64,000 bases of DNA, taken from contig KV425642.1 in assembly GCA_001632425.1 (NCBI GenBank), positions 47,193 to 111,192 of the forward strand, given 5' to 3'. This DNA is from Neolentinus lepideus HHB14362 ss-1. Lineage: Eukaryota; Basidiomycota; Agaricomycetes; Gloeophyllales; Gloeophyllaceae. Below are positions 51,167 through 61,782 of this stretch, piece after piece. Position numbers and translations under genes: made by a program. The notes below the pieces were generated by a model, which was not told the origin of the DNA, did not search any database, and saw only the letters and a list, made by a program, of their open reading frames with translations. The stretch's first letter is position 1, and the number at the start of each line of letters is the position of its first letter.

Positions 51167-51479
51167 TTTATCCTATCCTAAACGCTTCGATGTGCTGCGC
51201 GTTCTTTTCATTGCGCTGGTTCATTTCGCGTTGGTTCTGCAGACAAATCAGCCAAAGAAGCTGGCTCCGAGTCCGACGATACATCCGAAGTGGGGGAGCG
51301 AAAGAGGGCAACGGCGTAGGATACTCAATGTCCGTTGGTGTCTAGGCGCGTGACACAGGAGGAGGATGATAGGATTGAATGGGGCTGCTCTTAATAGTAC
51401 ACTGATGTATAGTTTTTAATGTTTGCTTGCATGGCAAGGTGATCCAGATCTACTGGGAAGCGCGAAGTGCTAAAAAGGC

Positions 51480-52133
51480 TAAACCGCTAAAGCTTGTCCA
51501 GACGCTGAAGCTTCGGGCGGTACTGCCGCATATCCCCCGGGTAGGAGAGAGACATTCTTGCTACCACCATGGCACGTCAAGAGACCTGCTCCTGCCGCCA
51601 AGCCATGGGCAACATTCATGGACGATCTTGCGAACGGTCTTCTGGGCCTCGGTCTGCATCGTTGAGGGTGATAGAGACGGTTTCACTTCCCGAAGGCATG
51701 GGATCCTCTTGTCGGGACCTTTTTGCTTATTCCTATGTTCGATGCCTTGGAGTTTCTAGACCTCTCAGACGCCGCCAGATTTCCTCTCCCAGGGTCTGAG
51801 ATGTGAACTTACAGGATATGAAGAACGCGTTTACGACAATGCTTCTAGCTGTTTTCACTCAGGGCCGGTCATCTTCGACGAAGAAGGTCCTGAACATGAC
51901 ATATCGGGTGTTGTGCCCACACAGATCTATAGCAGGCCACTTTGCGGCGGCAGATCTCATGCTCAAACAACGTTTCAGACAAAACGAAAAGAAGCGACCT
52001 GCTTCATTGCGCCACCATTATCTCGAGGAAGCCCTACATACGGTCGTGTTTATAAGTACTTGCCACCAAGTTCGTCCAGATGGTCCTCCATCATATCCCA
52101 CCTCTCGTTCTACCCCAGAGGTTGATCTCACCA
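51480..52133 (+). CDS. Possible small multi-exon gene (model incomplete)
   Basis: Between MDJ1 and the MFS gene three stop-free pieces read like protein: about 51483-51662 (PWHVKRPAPAAKPWATFMDD), about 51700-51801 (WDPLVGTFLLIPMFDALEFL, then DLSDAARFPLPGSEM) and 51796-52133 (CELTGYEERVYDNASSCFH to SIISHLSFYPRG-stop). They sit in different frames, the second and third overlapping near 51796-51801. Either introns (for example an acceptor CTCTCCCAG near 51791) or frameshifts connect them. No domain is recognised. It could also be the 5' leader of the MFS gene. Start, exons and function are open. Confidence 0.3.
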
Positions 52134-52149
52134 GTGAACCACCGATATC

Positions 52150-54726
52150 ATGAATGGCCACGACGCGCGACGCTCTTCTGTGGCCACCGATGATTGCACC
52201 ATCGTTGGTGCGCCTAGTGCTGCATCGCACAGAAGCGACTCCATCACTTCTTGGCATACTCGACAATCAGAGTCGGAGACAGGCTCGAGTGGGACGTTGA
52301 ATTCCGCGGATGCCCTGTCCTCTTCTTCTGTCTTTGAGGAGCAGAACTCCGAAAAATCCAGCTCCTGGACCTTAAGCGCGCCTTCGAGTTACCCTGCCGA
52401 AGAACCGCGACATTTATCGACGACACGTTTATGCTTCGCGCACATAGGGTGAGTGAATACTGAAGCTTCTCGCGTATGTACTCGGATCTCATCGTCTTGC
52501 AGGGCTGCTATGACATTATTCCTCGCCACAACGGACTCAGTAAGTCTCACGCATGCTCGTGACGCTGCGTATACTAAATCACACTGAAGACTGTAGTATC
52601 CACTAGTCTTCCTACCATTACGAGTGATCTGCAAGCTTCACATAGCCAGTATACCTGGGTTGGCGTCGCGTATTTACTTACTCAAACTGCGTGTCAACCT
52701 CTCTATGGGCGAATATCCGACCTACTTGGTCGAAAGGTAAGTGCACTATTTTCCCGAAATTTGCACGTATTGAGCTGAGGTATGGTGGAAGTGTATACTG
52801 TACTGTAGCATATTCATATTCGCGCTCGGGTCATTGTTGTGTGGAGTAGCTCAAGTACTTGCATTCATCCATAATCTCTTCGTTCCGGTCCTGACACTCT
52901 TCGCTAGAATATTACATGGCTCATCGCAGCTAGAGGTGTTGCTGGTGTCGGTGGAGGTGGTATCGTATCCGCTGTGTGGGTCATCACTGCCGAGATTGTA
53001 CCTGAACAAAAGCGAGCGAAGTGGTCACAAGCTCTCAGTATAACATGGAGCTGTTCAGCTGTGGCTGGACCTGTGCTAGGAGGATTATTCAGCAGTAGGG
53101 ACGAACATTTGTATCTTTGACGTGACCGCTCACATGTCTACAGGCACTCATTCCTCAGCAATCAATTGGCGCTGGATATGTGTGTACTTTGATACTGTCC
53201 CAGCCAACATAATATCTTCCTTCTGACCACCCTCACCGTTTACTCCAGTTTATCTCAATCTGCCCGTCTGTTTTGCGGCCTTTGTTGTGCTCGAACTATC
53301 TCTCCGTACTCTCCAGCTCGGCTCATCGCAGCAGGCCTCCTGGAAAGCATTGCGACAACATTTCGACTTTGTGGGCCTGTGAGTGCGAATAGTAAAGCAT
53401 TCCGGTATTCCAGTTTGACTTACCTAATTCTTTTTGTCAGACTTCTGTTCGTAGGGGGGACCAGTGCAATTATCCTTGGTCTTAGCTTCGGTTCCAGTAG
53501 TGGATGTACGGGTCTTCAAATTCTCGTCCCCACTCAAATTATTTAGACCATTATTCAGGGACGGCCTTGTCAACATTATCATTGATAATATCTGGTGGCG
53601 TTCTGCTCGGCACAGGTGCCGTTTACGAAATCAACACCAAGCGAGACGCGTTATTTCCTGTGGCCGCATTCAAGGATCGTACTGCAGGTATGCACGCCAT
53701 CACCTTTGGATGCCGGTTATGTCTCTGATCTTCGCAATATCGCAGTCGTAATTCTTATCGTCACGTTCCTCCATCAATTCGCCTTTAATGCGGGAACGTT
53801 TTATCTGGCCCTGTATTTTCAGGTGACCATATTTAGCACGTTCGCGGTGTGTTTTAGCAAGTTTTACCAATCCTTTCTCGGCTGCACATTACAGGCTGTT
53901 AATGGCGCGACACCCGTGGGAGCTGGTCTTCTCGTCTTGCCCTATTCCCTCGGCTCGTCTTTGATATCGATGCCTGCAGCCTGGTTCATTGGCTACAGAC
54001 AGTCTCGATGCCATAACATGAGTGGCCAGAAGTGGGTAATTTGTCTAGGCCTCGCGGTATCCACGTTGGGATTCGGTACGTGTGCAGTGCCACACTGAAT
54101 TGATTCGGCACTTACAGAGAAAGGTCAACCAGGTATAATGTGTTTGCTTTGTGAGGGTTCCCCGAAGTATCTTCAAGTTGTATGTCCATTGGTGGCAGGA
54201 CTGGGAATTGGGATGTTGTTTCATGCCCCACACCAAGTATTCACGCGAATCCTGCAATCAAGGGAGTTAGCATCTGGTACCAGCGCCTTCTTCTTGGTAC
54301 GTTTCACTGGTGCCACAGTAGGTTTGGTACGTACAGCATACTTAACAAACATGCAGTCTACTGATCTTATACAGTCCGCCGCAGGGGCGATATTCGACAT
54401 CAGACTTCTGCGTCTATTGCCTCCTAGCTACAAAATGTTAGCGCTCGGCTCTGCATTTGACTGGGGTGCTTTAAAGTCGCTTACCCCTGTATCGACAAAG
54501 ATCGAGGTACTTCATGCTATATCTAAATCGATAGAGGTACTGTATCAGCTGCAGGGTCGTAGGCATCGCTGACTTCGCTTACCAGAGCATATGGATGGTA
54601 TGTGCACCTTGTCTCGGTGTAGCCATGATGGTGGGTCTATCTTTACTGTACAATTTTGCGGGGCTAATAATGGTTGCCTTGAGAGCAGCTGGCCGTCTCT
54701 ATCCGAGTGATGTCTATCCAAGATGA
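52150..54726 (+). CDS. MFS transporter, DHA2 (drug:H+ antiporter-2) type
   Basis: Plasma- or vacuolar-membrane proton antiporter for small molecules; substrate unknown. Fourteen exons (52150-52448, 52503-52539, 52590-52736, 52792-52854, 52908-53094, 53144-53179, 53249-53378, 53441-53505, 53559-53687, 53746-53822, 53895-54075, 54133-54326, 54375-54536, 54586-54726) give 615 aa. After a Ser-rich cytosolic N-terminus (~100 aa) come FLATTDSTVVSTSLPTI, YLLTQTACQPLYGRISDLLG (MFS motif A), GVAGVGGGGIVSAVWVI, motif C AVAGPVLGGLFS, and INWRWIFYLNLPVCFA, then further hydrophobic helices ending with the DHA2-like VLHAISKSIESIWM. Intron 54327-54374 is 48 nt and in frame, so retention would add 16 residues. 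Intron 52737-52791 uses the acceptor GGAAG because the nearer TAG breaks the frame. Confidence 0.88.
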
Positions 54727-56829
54727 TCAGGCTAGTCACAGTAAAAGTCAAGAGAAGTCCATTGCTTCCGAGCTCCCTTCTGGACCCTCGGCCTTTTGCA
54801 ATGCGGCACAGAACGACTCAAAAGCATAATGTCCCCGTACGGAAAAGTCCTCGATATATTTATCATTTCACTGTTATGTACTTGACGAGGACTCATTCTG
54901 TGAGTCAAGTGTAGTAGCTGTCGCCTGTGTTGTATTAGTATCAAGATGTGTGAGATCCACATATTATCATTGTTGAGTGAGTGTGAGTGCAGACGCCACT
55001 TCAACATTAATCCGACGGGCTATGCGGAAGTCTATTGGGCGACGAGCAGATATGGCGCACAGTACAGCCTGAGAAGATTACACCTCAAGTTCACCAAGGA
55101 CTCATACGACTGCTCCATAATAGGATGGAATCAACGTTCTGTCATTAGGGATCGGACCCTGCATAACATCTATGGTCAAAGCGGGACAGTGAAGTGGAAA
55201 TCGCGACTTGAGCGCGTTTGTAGGAAACCTTATGATACAGACCTCGTTTCCTCGTCATTCCCAGGAATGAGATACTCGAGTCAACATGTCCGAGATGTAC
55301 CGAAGCGCAACTTTCATGGTATTACACGTATTCATCACCGTTTCCATTAGCGACCGTGTATACAGCCTAGAGAAAGGAAGAAATTGCTCGCGAGTACTTG
55401 CAGTAAAGAAACTCACATGGACCATAAGGCACTACTAATCAATGCCCACCTCAGCCAATAAGGAACTGCATTGGACGGTTTTCATGACTTGAACTCAAGC
55501 TCTGCTGTGCATGAATTTTCCGGCCTTTAGTAACCGGAATTCGTTCGTATCACTGGCAGCGCATACGATGGCCTAAGGCAGGCTAACTTGCCGTATCCTT
55601 AATTCTCTGTAACGGCATAACGAGGGAACCGAAGAACTCACGTATCGTTGGAAAGAACCCGAAAGATACCGTAATTGAGATGCAGATGGGATCGGTAGAG
55701 CGCTCGAGACATTGGACCATTTTTGTACCCGGGGCGAAGATTAAGTTTGTCGAACCCGGCAGCAGGGAGACTACGCCCCAGTCTCCACATTCGACTCTTG
55801 AGCTTCGTCGGTCGTCGAAGCCGGCCATTAGAGATGCAGCGTGTGTGATCCGCAGCATCTTATTGAAGCCGCAAGGTAGATCCTGGGCTGGCGGTACTTA
55901 TTCCCCCGGACCCGCATTGTATGGTCGAAATCGGTACCGCGAAGCATCTCGTGCATGAAATTCTGAACGGGCTAGTCAAGGTGATATCATAGCAAGGTTT
56001 GTACTGTACAAACGGCAACCCAGAGAACTGATAGGAGATCGGGTCCAACATAGCCGATAGCCATGACCGTCGAACGGTGGGTCAAATTGCAACAGCCTTC
56101 AAGAATGTACGTGAGCCGTGGCATCTTCACGAAATGCAGATTGGGACCTGAGACTTAACTCAGTAAGCCGCGTAATCGTTTAGCTTCCTTCGTAACATGT
56201 GCCGTTTCATTTGTGCCTTCGGACCCCGTTCAGGTGACTATGAAGAGAACGAGAGTACAATGAAATGACTATTGCGGTCGCAAACACTGTACTTTTGGGC
56301 TACACCTGATGGGAATATTACAGGCCGACATTCGACCGTTCCGCTTCGAGAAGTATCCTATCGCCAGTACATGACAGGAGACGGTTGTTTCTCCACCGGA
56401 GACTTGGATCAAGTATCAGCACTGAACAAGGTCATGGTATGGTTGCTCTGAGAGGTCACGCAGGAACAGCGCCGAACACTAACTCCAGGATACCATCGAC
56501 ATTAGCTCTTAAGAACAATTGCATAAGATTCGCTAGAGGTTGCATGACACTATCGCTGAGTTTCTGCGGAGAGCGATGGGAGAAGGCCCATCCTGAGAGA
56601 ACCATTAGCTCATCCCGAGACAAAAACCCAAACGCACACAGTAGGAGAAGTATGAGGATTCAACATCAGCGGCGGAGATCAGTAGTGTTGAAACCGACGT
56701 CGAGGGCCGGAACATCATTGAGAGCACAGTGATGCTGCTGCCAGATGTGATTGTAACTGAGGGAGAAATAAATCGCTTAGTAGAAATACACTGGCAAGCA
56801 CTTGAGGTTTGAGATTTCACGACCCAGCT
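54727..56829. other. 2.1-kb gene-poor region left of the transposon
   Basis: Only short, unsupported frames on both strands. No repeat to the rest of the window was noticed. Confidence 0.4.
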
Positions 56830-56838
56830 AAGGACAAG
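56830..56838. repeat. Left 9-bp target-site duplication
   Basis: AAGGACAAG directly outside the left terminal inverted repeat; the same nine bases follow the right terminal inverted repeat at 62792-62800. Confidence 0.9.
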
Positions 56839-56933
56839 TAGGCTCGTGACCAGCCTGTCGTACTGTCATTGGGGCAGAATGTCGGTAGACAGGCTGGTCG
56901 ATTTGGCGTGGGAATCCGGTTCACAGAAATTAA
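56839..56933 (+). repeat. Left terminal inverted repeat (95 bp)
   Basis: Begins TAGGCTCGTGACC and ends CACAGAAATTAA. Contains an internal 12-bp inverted pair, GACCAGCCTGTC (56848-56859) and GACAGGCTGGTC (56888-56899), able to form a hairpin. Confidence 0.92.
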
Positions 56934-57235
56934 TTGTGTTTAAAACATATGTTTAAATTAGTCTAATCGAGGCACCACCCCCTCGGTCTGGACTCTTCGC
57001 AGCGACATCCTCATGACGCTGCCGTATTCCGGCGCTGGCCACGCCGCGTATCCTCAGACTGAGACACATTCAGTCGGGCAGGGATACATACCTGGGGGCA
57101 GCTCGTTGAGCGAGACTCAACGAATTTCGTGCTGTCTTCCAGGTATGTCGAGTCTTCACACTCAAGCCAGTCCCCTCCCGATAGTCTGACGAATTTTCGT
57201 GCTGTCTTCCAGTGCGCTACGCTACAACGCGTTAC
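56934..57235 (+). repeat. Split direct repeat A1
   Basis: 302 bp from TTGTGTTTAAAACATATG to ACGCGTTAC, repeated as A2 at 61783-62084. Within it the string CGTGCTGTCTTCCAG occurs twice (about 57127 and 57198). Presumably contains the element's promoter and leader. Confidence 0.93.
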
Positions 57236-57270
57236 TTGTATCCTACATCAGCTAGTTTTAAACTACCTTC

Positions 57271-58470
57271 ATGTCTGATCATAATGGAGGATCAGCAAAC
57301 ACCGCACCAGAAGACATTGCACTCTTGGAAGTGGTTGCGAAATGCAAATCGGTGGTCGAACGCTTCCGAACCACTCCAGCTGACGAACGGAATCTCGGTG
57401 CAAGCATCCTTGAGCTCACAGAAACCCTGCCTCCTGAGTCGTCTGAGCGACCACATTATTCCCGATCCACCACTCTTCAGTCATATGTCGACATGCTCGC
57501 CGAGATCTCACGGCGAGAGGGAAATGGACATGGAAGTGGAACGGACAGCGAAGAGGAACACCAGTTGCAAGGAGTCCCAGGATCATCTCAAAGGAAGAGG
57601 TCCTCCAGTGTTGCTTCGTCGCATTCAGATGAGTCGGGCGGCGAGTCCGAGTCAAAGCGGAGGCGACCAGACCCGTCCAAGTTTGCCTGGAAGGTTGACG
57701 ATATCCTCGCCGAAGCCGGGCTGCGTCCCGACGTTATTAGAACGCTTGACCTCTTGCGAAACTACGGCAAAAGTGTCAAGTACAGCGTCGGAGAGATCCT
57801 CCTCTCACCTAATTGTCCAGAATTCCCGGAGGGAGAATGGTACAACATCCTTGGAGGGCACGCCGTGGACCTTGACAAGGTTTTCTCGGGAATCTACGCC
57901 ACCAGTCGGGAGAACATTACTGTCGGACGGATTGGAGACATACGGCTTGAGCATAAAGACTCGGCTCCGGCGCACAGAATCACCAATGCGCATCAGTGGA
58001 ATAATGCCTGGCAACGCACCATCAGAGCAACTACTTTCGCCTTCCCTCATCGCCGACGAGAACTCGATGAATACGGAGCTTGGATCTCTGCAACGTTCAT
58101 GTCTCTCAATGAGAAATTCCACACCCGTGTCCTCGACTTCGATAAGGCTATTCGAAAGTGTGTCGGAAGCCAACGCAGCCTGCTCCTCACAGACTTCTAC
58201 TTGTTCGAAGACCTCCGTAATTCCCATATCTTTGACCACGGCGCCGCTGTTGCGCTTAAAGCGAGCAGCACGGGAGGTGGAGGGACTTCGGGCCCTATGA
58301 GAAACCGTGAAGCGAAGTCGTCAGATCCCTGCAACCGATGGAATAAGGGACTGTGTCCCTCCGGTGCGCGCGCCTGTAGATATCGACATGTTTGCTTCTT
58401 CTGCCGCAGTGGTTCCCACACACGGGCCGAGTGTCCAGACGCACCAGGAAGGCGTGATGGAAGGATCTAA
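57271..58470 (+). CDS. Ngaro ORF1, gag-like protein with zinc motifs
   Basis: 399 aa, starting at the first ATG after repeat A1. Probably the nucleic-acid-binding structural protein of the element. The N-terminal half is acidic and Ser-rich (SSVASSHSDESGGESESKRR); the middle has aromatic, helix-like blocks (HAVDLDKVFSGIYATSRENI and ISATFMSLNEKFHTRVLDFD). The C-terminus holds two zinc motifs in tandem: a CCCH arrangement (CNRWNKGLCPSGARACRYRH) and a CCHC knuckle (CFFCRSGSHTRAEC). The stop codon TAA at 58468-58470 overlaps the ATG of ORF2 (58457). Frame intact. Confidence 0.9.
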   Translation: MSDHNGGSANTAPEDIALLEVVAKCKSVVERFRTTPADERNLGASILELTETLPPESSERPHYSRSTTLQSYVDMLAEISRREGNGHGSGTDSEEEHQLQGVPGSSQRKRSSSVASSHSDESGGESESKRRRPDPSKFAWKVDDILAEAGLRPDVIRTLDLLRNYGKSVKYSVGEILLSPNCPEFPEGEWYNILGGHAVDLDKVFSGIYATSRENITVGRIGDIRLEHKDSAPAHRITNAHQWNNAWQRTIRATTFAFPHRRRELDEYGAWISATFMSLNEKFHTRVLDFDKAIRKCVGSQRSLLLTDFYLFEDLRNSHIFDHGAAVALKASSTGGGGTSGPMRNREAKSSDPCNRWNKGLCPSGARACRYRHVCFFCRSGSHTRAECPDAPGRRDGRI

Positions 58471-60310
58471 AGGGTTCAATGTTCAGAGACCACGCTACGC
58501 AAGAGAGTTGCTTTGGGGAGAGAAGCTAGTGGGTCGCAGTCGAACCATGAATGATACCTTCTATCGACCTCCATTACCCGATGTTCCCGAAAAGGAACTC
58601 AGAAATACTGCTGTTACTCGCACTTTAACTGAATATCCTCATCTGTTCAAAATTGTCACCCCGATTAATGTTGACCGCTTCGAAGAGCTGACTCAGACTC
58701 ATCCTAATCAGCCGTTTGTCAAATCTGTCTGCAAAGGCCTTCGTGAGGGTTTCTGGTCCTATGCCGACGCTTTCCCTGACTCCTATCCGGACATGTTCGA
58801 TAACTGCGCAGGCGGCCCTAAAGATGAGCGGCAGGCACGGTTCATGCAAGATCAGCGTGATGACGAAATCAGACAAGACAGATACTCTCAAACCTTTGGT
58901 ACGAACCTGCTGCCGGGAATGTACAATATCCCGATTCATGCCGTTCCTAAACCGCCCATTGATTCGGGGAAACTCCGCCTTGTCATTGACATGAGTGCAG
59001 GCGAGTTTGCGCCGAACTCGGTGATCTCTCGTGAATCAATTGCAGGTCTACACCTTGATGGAATGCGAGTCCTTGGCGAAGCTTTGATCCGTTTCCGAGC
59101 AAAGTACCCCAATGTCCGCTTGGTTATGTTCAAGTCTGATGTTTCACAAGCCTACCGTCGCCTCCCTATGCATCCCAGATGGCAAATAAAACAAGTCGTT
59201 ACCGTGGACGGTGACCGACATGTTAATAGATGCAATGACTTTGGAGGACGGGGCTCTTTTGCTATTTGGGTCGCGTTTTTCGGCCTAGTGATCTGGGTCG
59301 CTGTTTTCATTTGTTTCCTCGAAGACATCATGGCCTACGTCGACGACTCTTTCTCATTCGAGGTTGAAGGCAACGTCAAGTACTATGAACCTTACAAAAT
59401 GTACTTCCCGCGTAAGCAAACCAAACTTCTCCAGCTCTGGGATGAGCTTGGAATCCCGCACGAGAAGAAGAAGCAAGAGTATGGACCTAAGCTGACCATC
59501 ATCGGCTTTGAAGTGGATCCAAACGCAATGACAGTCACTTTGCCTGCATGTAGCAAAGCTTTATTTGTTGAGCACATCAAGTCGTTTCTCGATAGACCTC
59601 CAGGAGGGAAGCGTAAGACCCTGCGGGAATTCCAGAAGATGGCTGGTTACGCCAATTGGGCTTTCAATGTCTTCCCATTGCTCCGACCATCCTTGTGTGC
59701 AATGTATGAAAAAATGGCTGGGAAATCGCAGCAAAACCTCGGCATCTATGTAAACAACAGTATGCGCTATGAACTATCATGGCTAGCAGATCGTGTCGAG
59801 ATGTCCGATGGGATCCATTTCTTGCGGTCCCGAGAATGGGGTCCCGAGCATCCTGACGTATACGTGGCATATACTGATGCTTCGGGCATCGGGCTCGCGT
59901 TCTGGTTCCCATCCCACAATGTTGGTTTTCAATGCCCAAAACCGAAGTTTGCTCCGAATGATGCTATTTTCTTCTTTGAAGCGCTCGCTGTCTGCTCTGC
60001 TGTCCACCATGCATCCATGCTCTCACCTGCACCACGAAAGTTGGTTATCTACACTGACAACACAAACACTGTTGCGATGTATGACTCTCTCCGGGCCCTC
60101 CCCGACTATAATCACATTCTCATCTCTTCAGTCAATGTTTTGCTGGACCATTCAATCGAGCTGCACGTTCTCCATGTTCCTGGATTGCAGAATAAGGTTG
60201 CCGATGCCTTGTCACGGTTCCGGAATGATGAAGTGCTTGCCCTTTCTCCTCACCTCCAAATCGGCACTTTTCAACCCCCTCAGGATGCGTTGGGGGCTGC
60301 GAAACAATGA
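58457..60310 (+). CDS. Ngaro ORF2, reverse transcriptase and RNase H
   Basis: 617 aa from ATG 58457, in the +1 frame relative to ORF1; the frame is open back to 58307, so a longer start (ATG 58388) or frameshift fusion to gag is possible. RT core: KLRLVIDMSAGEFAPNS, FKSDVSQAYRRLPMHP (catalytic D of motif A), AYVDDSFSFE (YVDD, motif C), IGFEVDPN. RNase H: VAYTDASGIGLAFW (D), FFEALAVCSAVHHA (E), VIYTDNTNTVAMYD (D) and HVPGLQNKVADALSR. All catalytic residues are present. No methyltransferase domain of the DIRS1 type follows, supporting Ngaro rather than DIRS1. Its stop overlaps the start of ORF3 as ATGA. Confidence 0.93.
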   Translation: MEGSKGFNVQRPRYARELLWGEKLVGRSRTMNDTFYRPPLPDVPEKELRNTAVTRTLTEYPHLFKIVTPINVDRFEELTQTHPNQPFVKSVCKGLREGFWSYADAFPDSYPDMFDNCAGGPKDERQARFMQDQRDDEIRQDRYSQTFGTNLLPGMYNIPIHAVPKPPIDSGKLRLVIDMSAGEFAPNSVISRESIAGLHLDGMRVLGEALIRFRAKYPNVRLVMFKSDVSQAYRRLPMHPRWQIKQVVTVDGDRHVNRCNDFGGRGSFAIWVAFFGLVIWVAVFICFLEDIMAYVDDSFSFEVEGNVKYYEPYKMYFPRKQTKLLQLWDELGIPHEKKKQEYGPKLTIIGFEVDPNAMTVTLPACSKALFVEHIKSFLDRPPGGKRKTLREFQKMAGYANWAFNVFPLLRPSLCAMYEKMAGKSQQNLGIYVNNSMRYELSWLADRVEMSDGIHFLRSREWGPEHPDVYVAYTDASGIGLAFWFPSHNVGFQCPKPKFAPNDAIFFFEALAVCSAVHHASMLSPAPRKLVIYTDNTNTVAMYDSLRALPDYNHILISSVNVLLDHSIELHVLHVPGLQNKVADALSRFRNDEVLALSPHLQIGTFQPPQDALGAAKQ

Positions 60311-61302
60311 TTACTGTATCTCCCAAGTCCAGGCAACCTCTCCGGAAGGCCTGGACACGCGAGCGGCTTCTATATGAACGCTCTCTCGCACTTAGCTTTG
60401 CGTTGGACACCTCATCAAAAGCTTCTTATTCCTCAGCACTCAACTCCTATCTTACATTCTGCAGCTTGCATACTTTCCCTGTCGAACCAACAGAAGAAAC
60501 TTTCAGTTTCTATATCACTTTCATGTCGGCGCATATCGAGCCCCGGTCAGTCGACTCTTATCTATCGGGGATATGCAGCGAACTTGAAGTCTACTACCCG
60601 AACGTTCGCCAAGTCCGCCAAAGCCACCTCGTTGCTCGCACGCTTCGTGGTTGCAAGCGTCGTTTCAGTAAGCCCATCTCTCGCGCACAGCCGATCTCTA
60701 AAACGGATATCGAAACTGTTCACAAGGACCTTTCTCGGTCAGACCTGCATGATGATATCCTATTCTTGTCCCTTCTCCTGACTGGATTCTATGCCTTGAT
60801 GCGACTGGGTGAGCTCATCTGGCCTGACAACAATGATCTGTGCCAATACCGCAAAGTCTCGACTCGGGACACCGTCCATCACAACCACAGTGGATACGAC
60901 TTTGTACTCGCTGCCCACAAAGCTGATGCCTTCTATGAAGGTAACATCATCCTCGTCCAGTCGTGTGTGGATGGACCTAACCCGGTACCCATCTTCAACC
61001 GTTATCTTGCTTTGCGAGATACCCGTTTCCCTTGTCACCTGGAACTATGGCTTTGCGAGGACGGCTCCCTCCCTCGGCGCCGCTGGTTCATCCGCAAGCT
61101 GCAGCGCTACATACCGGGTGCAACCGGCCATGGACTGCGATGTGGAGGGGCGACCTACCTCGCCACGAAGGGTGTCTCTCCAGAACTGATACGAAGAACC
61201 GGCCGGTGGTCGTCCTCCGCGTGGGAGGCTTACGTGCGTGAGCACCCCGTGCTCCTACAATCCATTGTCTTCAGCGGCCACAGTACGAATAGTCCTGCTT
61301 AA
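60307..61302 (+). CDS. Ngaro ORF3, tyrosine recombinase (integrase)
   Basis: 331 aa. The ATG at 60307 overlaps the TGA of ORF2 (ATGA). N-terminal helical core-binding domain (SYSSALNSYLTFCSLHTFPV, then RSVDSYLSGICSELEVYYPN). Catalytic domain with the expected residues: first Arg in FYALMRLGEL, HxxR in GHGLRCGGATYLAT, and the last His/Trp and Tyr in RRTGRWSSSAWEAYV. The protein would integrate the circular cDNA by site-specific recombination. Frame and catalytic set are intact. After the stop a pyrimidine-rich 370-bp stretch leads to repeat B1. Confidence 0.93.
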   Translation: MITVSPKSRQPLRKAWTRERLLYERSLALSFALDTSSKASYSSALNSYLTFCSLHTFPVEPTEETFSFYITFMSAHIEPRSVDSYLSGICSELEVYYPNVRQVRQSHLVARTLRGCKRRFSKPISRAQPISKTDIETVHKDLSRSDLHDDILFLSLLLTGFYALMRLGELIWPDNNDLCQYRKVSTRDTVHHNHSGYDFVLAAHKADAFYEGNIILVQSCVDGPNPVPIFNRYLALRDTRFPCHLELWLCEDGSLPRRRWFIRKLQRYIPGATGHGLRCGGATYLATKGVSPELIRRTGRWSSSAWEAYVREHPVLLQSIVFSGHSTNSPA

Positions 61303-61673
61303 TTTCCTGCGCATGCATTTTATACGCCTCTCTTTTCCTTAGTCCCTGCACTCGTGTCTTGAGTGTGCATCTCGTGTGCCTTGCACTCCATTTCCAAACC
61401 GTTTGAGTGCGTGTCCCGAATGCCCTGCACTCTTGTGTTCATGTATTTCTATGCTGTAACTGTGTACTCGACCGCCATGATCCCTTCCGGCTTGCGTTGT
61501 TGTCTCTTGATTGGTTGTACTTGTATCTGTCGCCACTGCTAGTGCTGTACTTGTATGTTTTCTTTATCCCGCTCGTGCCTCATACACGCAAACTTTCGTC
61601 CTCGCTTCTGAATGTCTATTTTTTCTACATCAATTCTTCTTTCTCCTCTGCCTTCCTCCCTATTACCACTATT

Positions 61674-61782
61674 ACCAACATCGAAAAAATAAAAATACCT
61701 GAGTGGCCCCGAACTCTCAGTTCGGGGCTACTGCGTTCACACTAATCAGTTGTCCTTGCCTCTGAGAGGTGACGAGGATTAG
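61674..61782 (+). repeat. Split direct repeat B1
   Basis: 109 bp from ACCAACATCG to GAGGATTAG. Contains CCCCGAACT and AGTTCGGGG, a 9-bp inverted pair around a 3-nt loop, plus an AATAAA-like AAAATAAAAATA upstream, so it may form the transcript end. Confidence 0.92.

Noticed and set aside
52737..52815. MFS intron ending at the TAG near 52808
   Set aside because: It shifts the frame out of FIFALGSLLCG; the acceptor at 52790-52791 restores it and gives the normal spacing after GRK.
57212..58300. 362-codon ORF overlapping Ngaro ORF1
   Set aside because: Alternate frame of gag; no motifs, whereas the other frame has both zinc motifs.
61407..61745. 112-codon ORF after the recombinase
   Set aside because: Lies in the pyrimidine-rich 3' region and runs into repeat B1; Leu/Phe/Ser-rich low-complexity translation.
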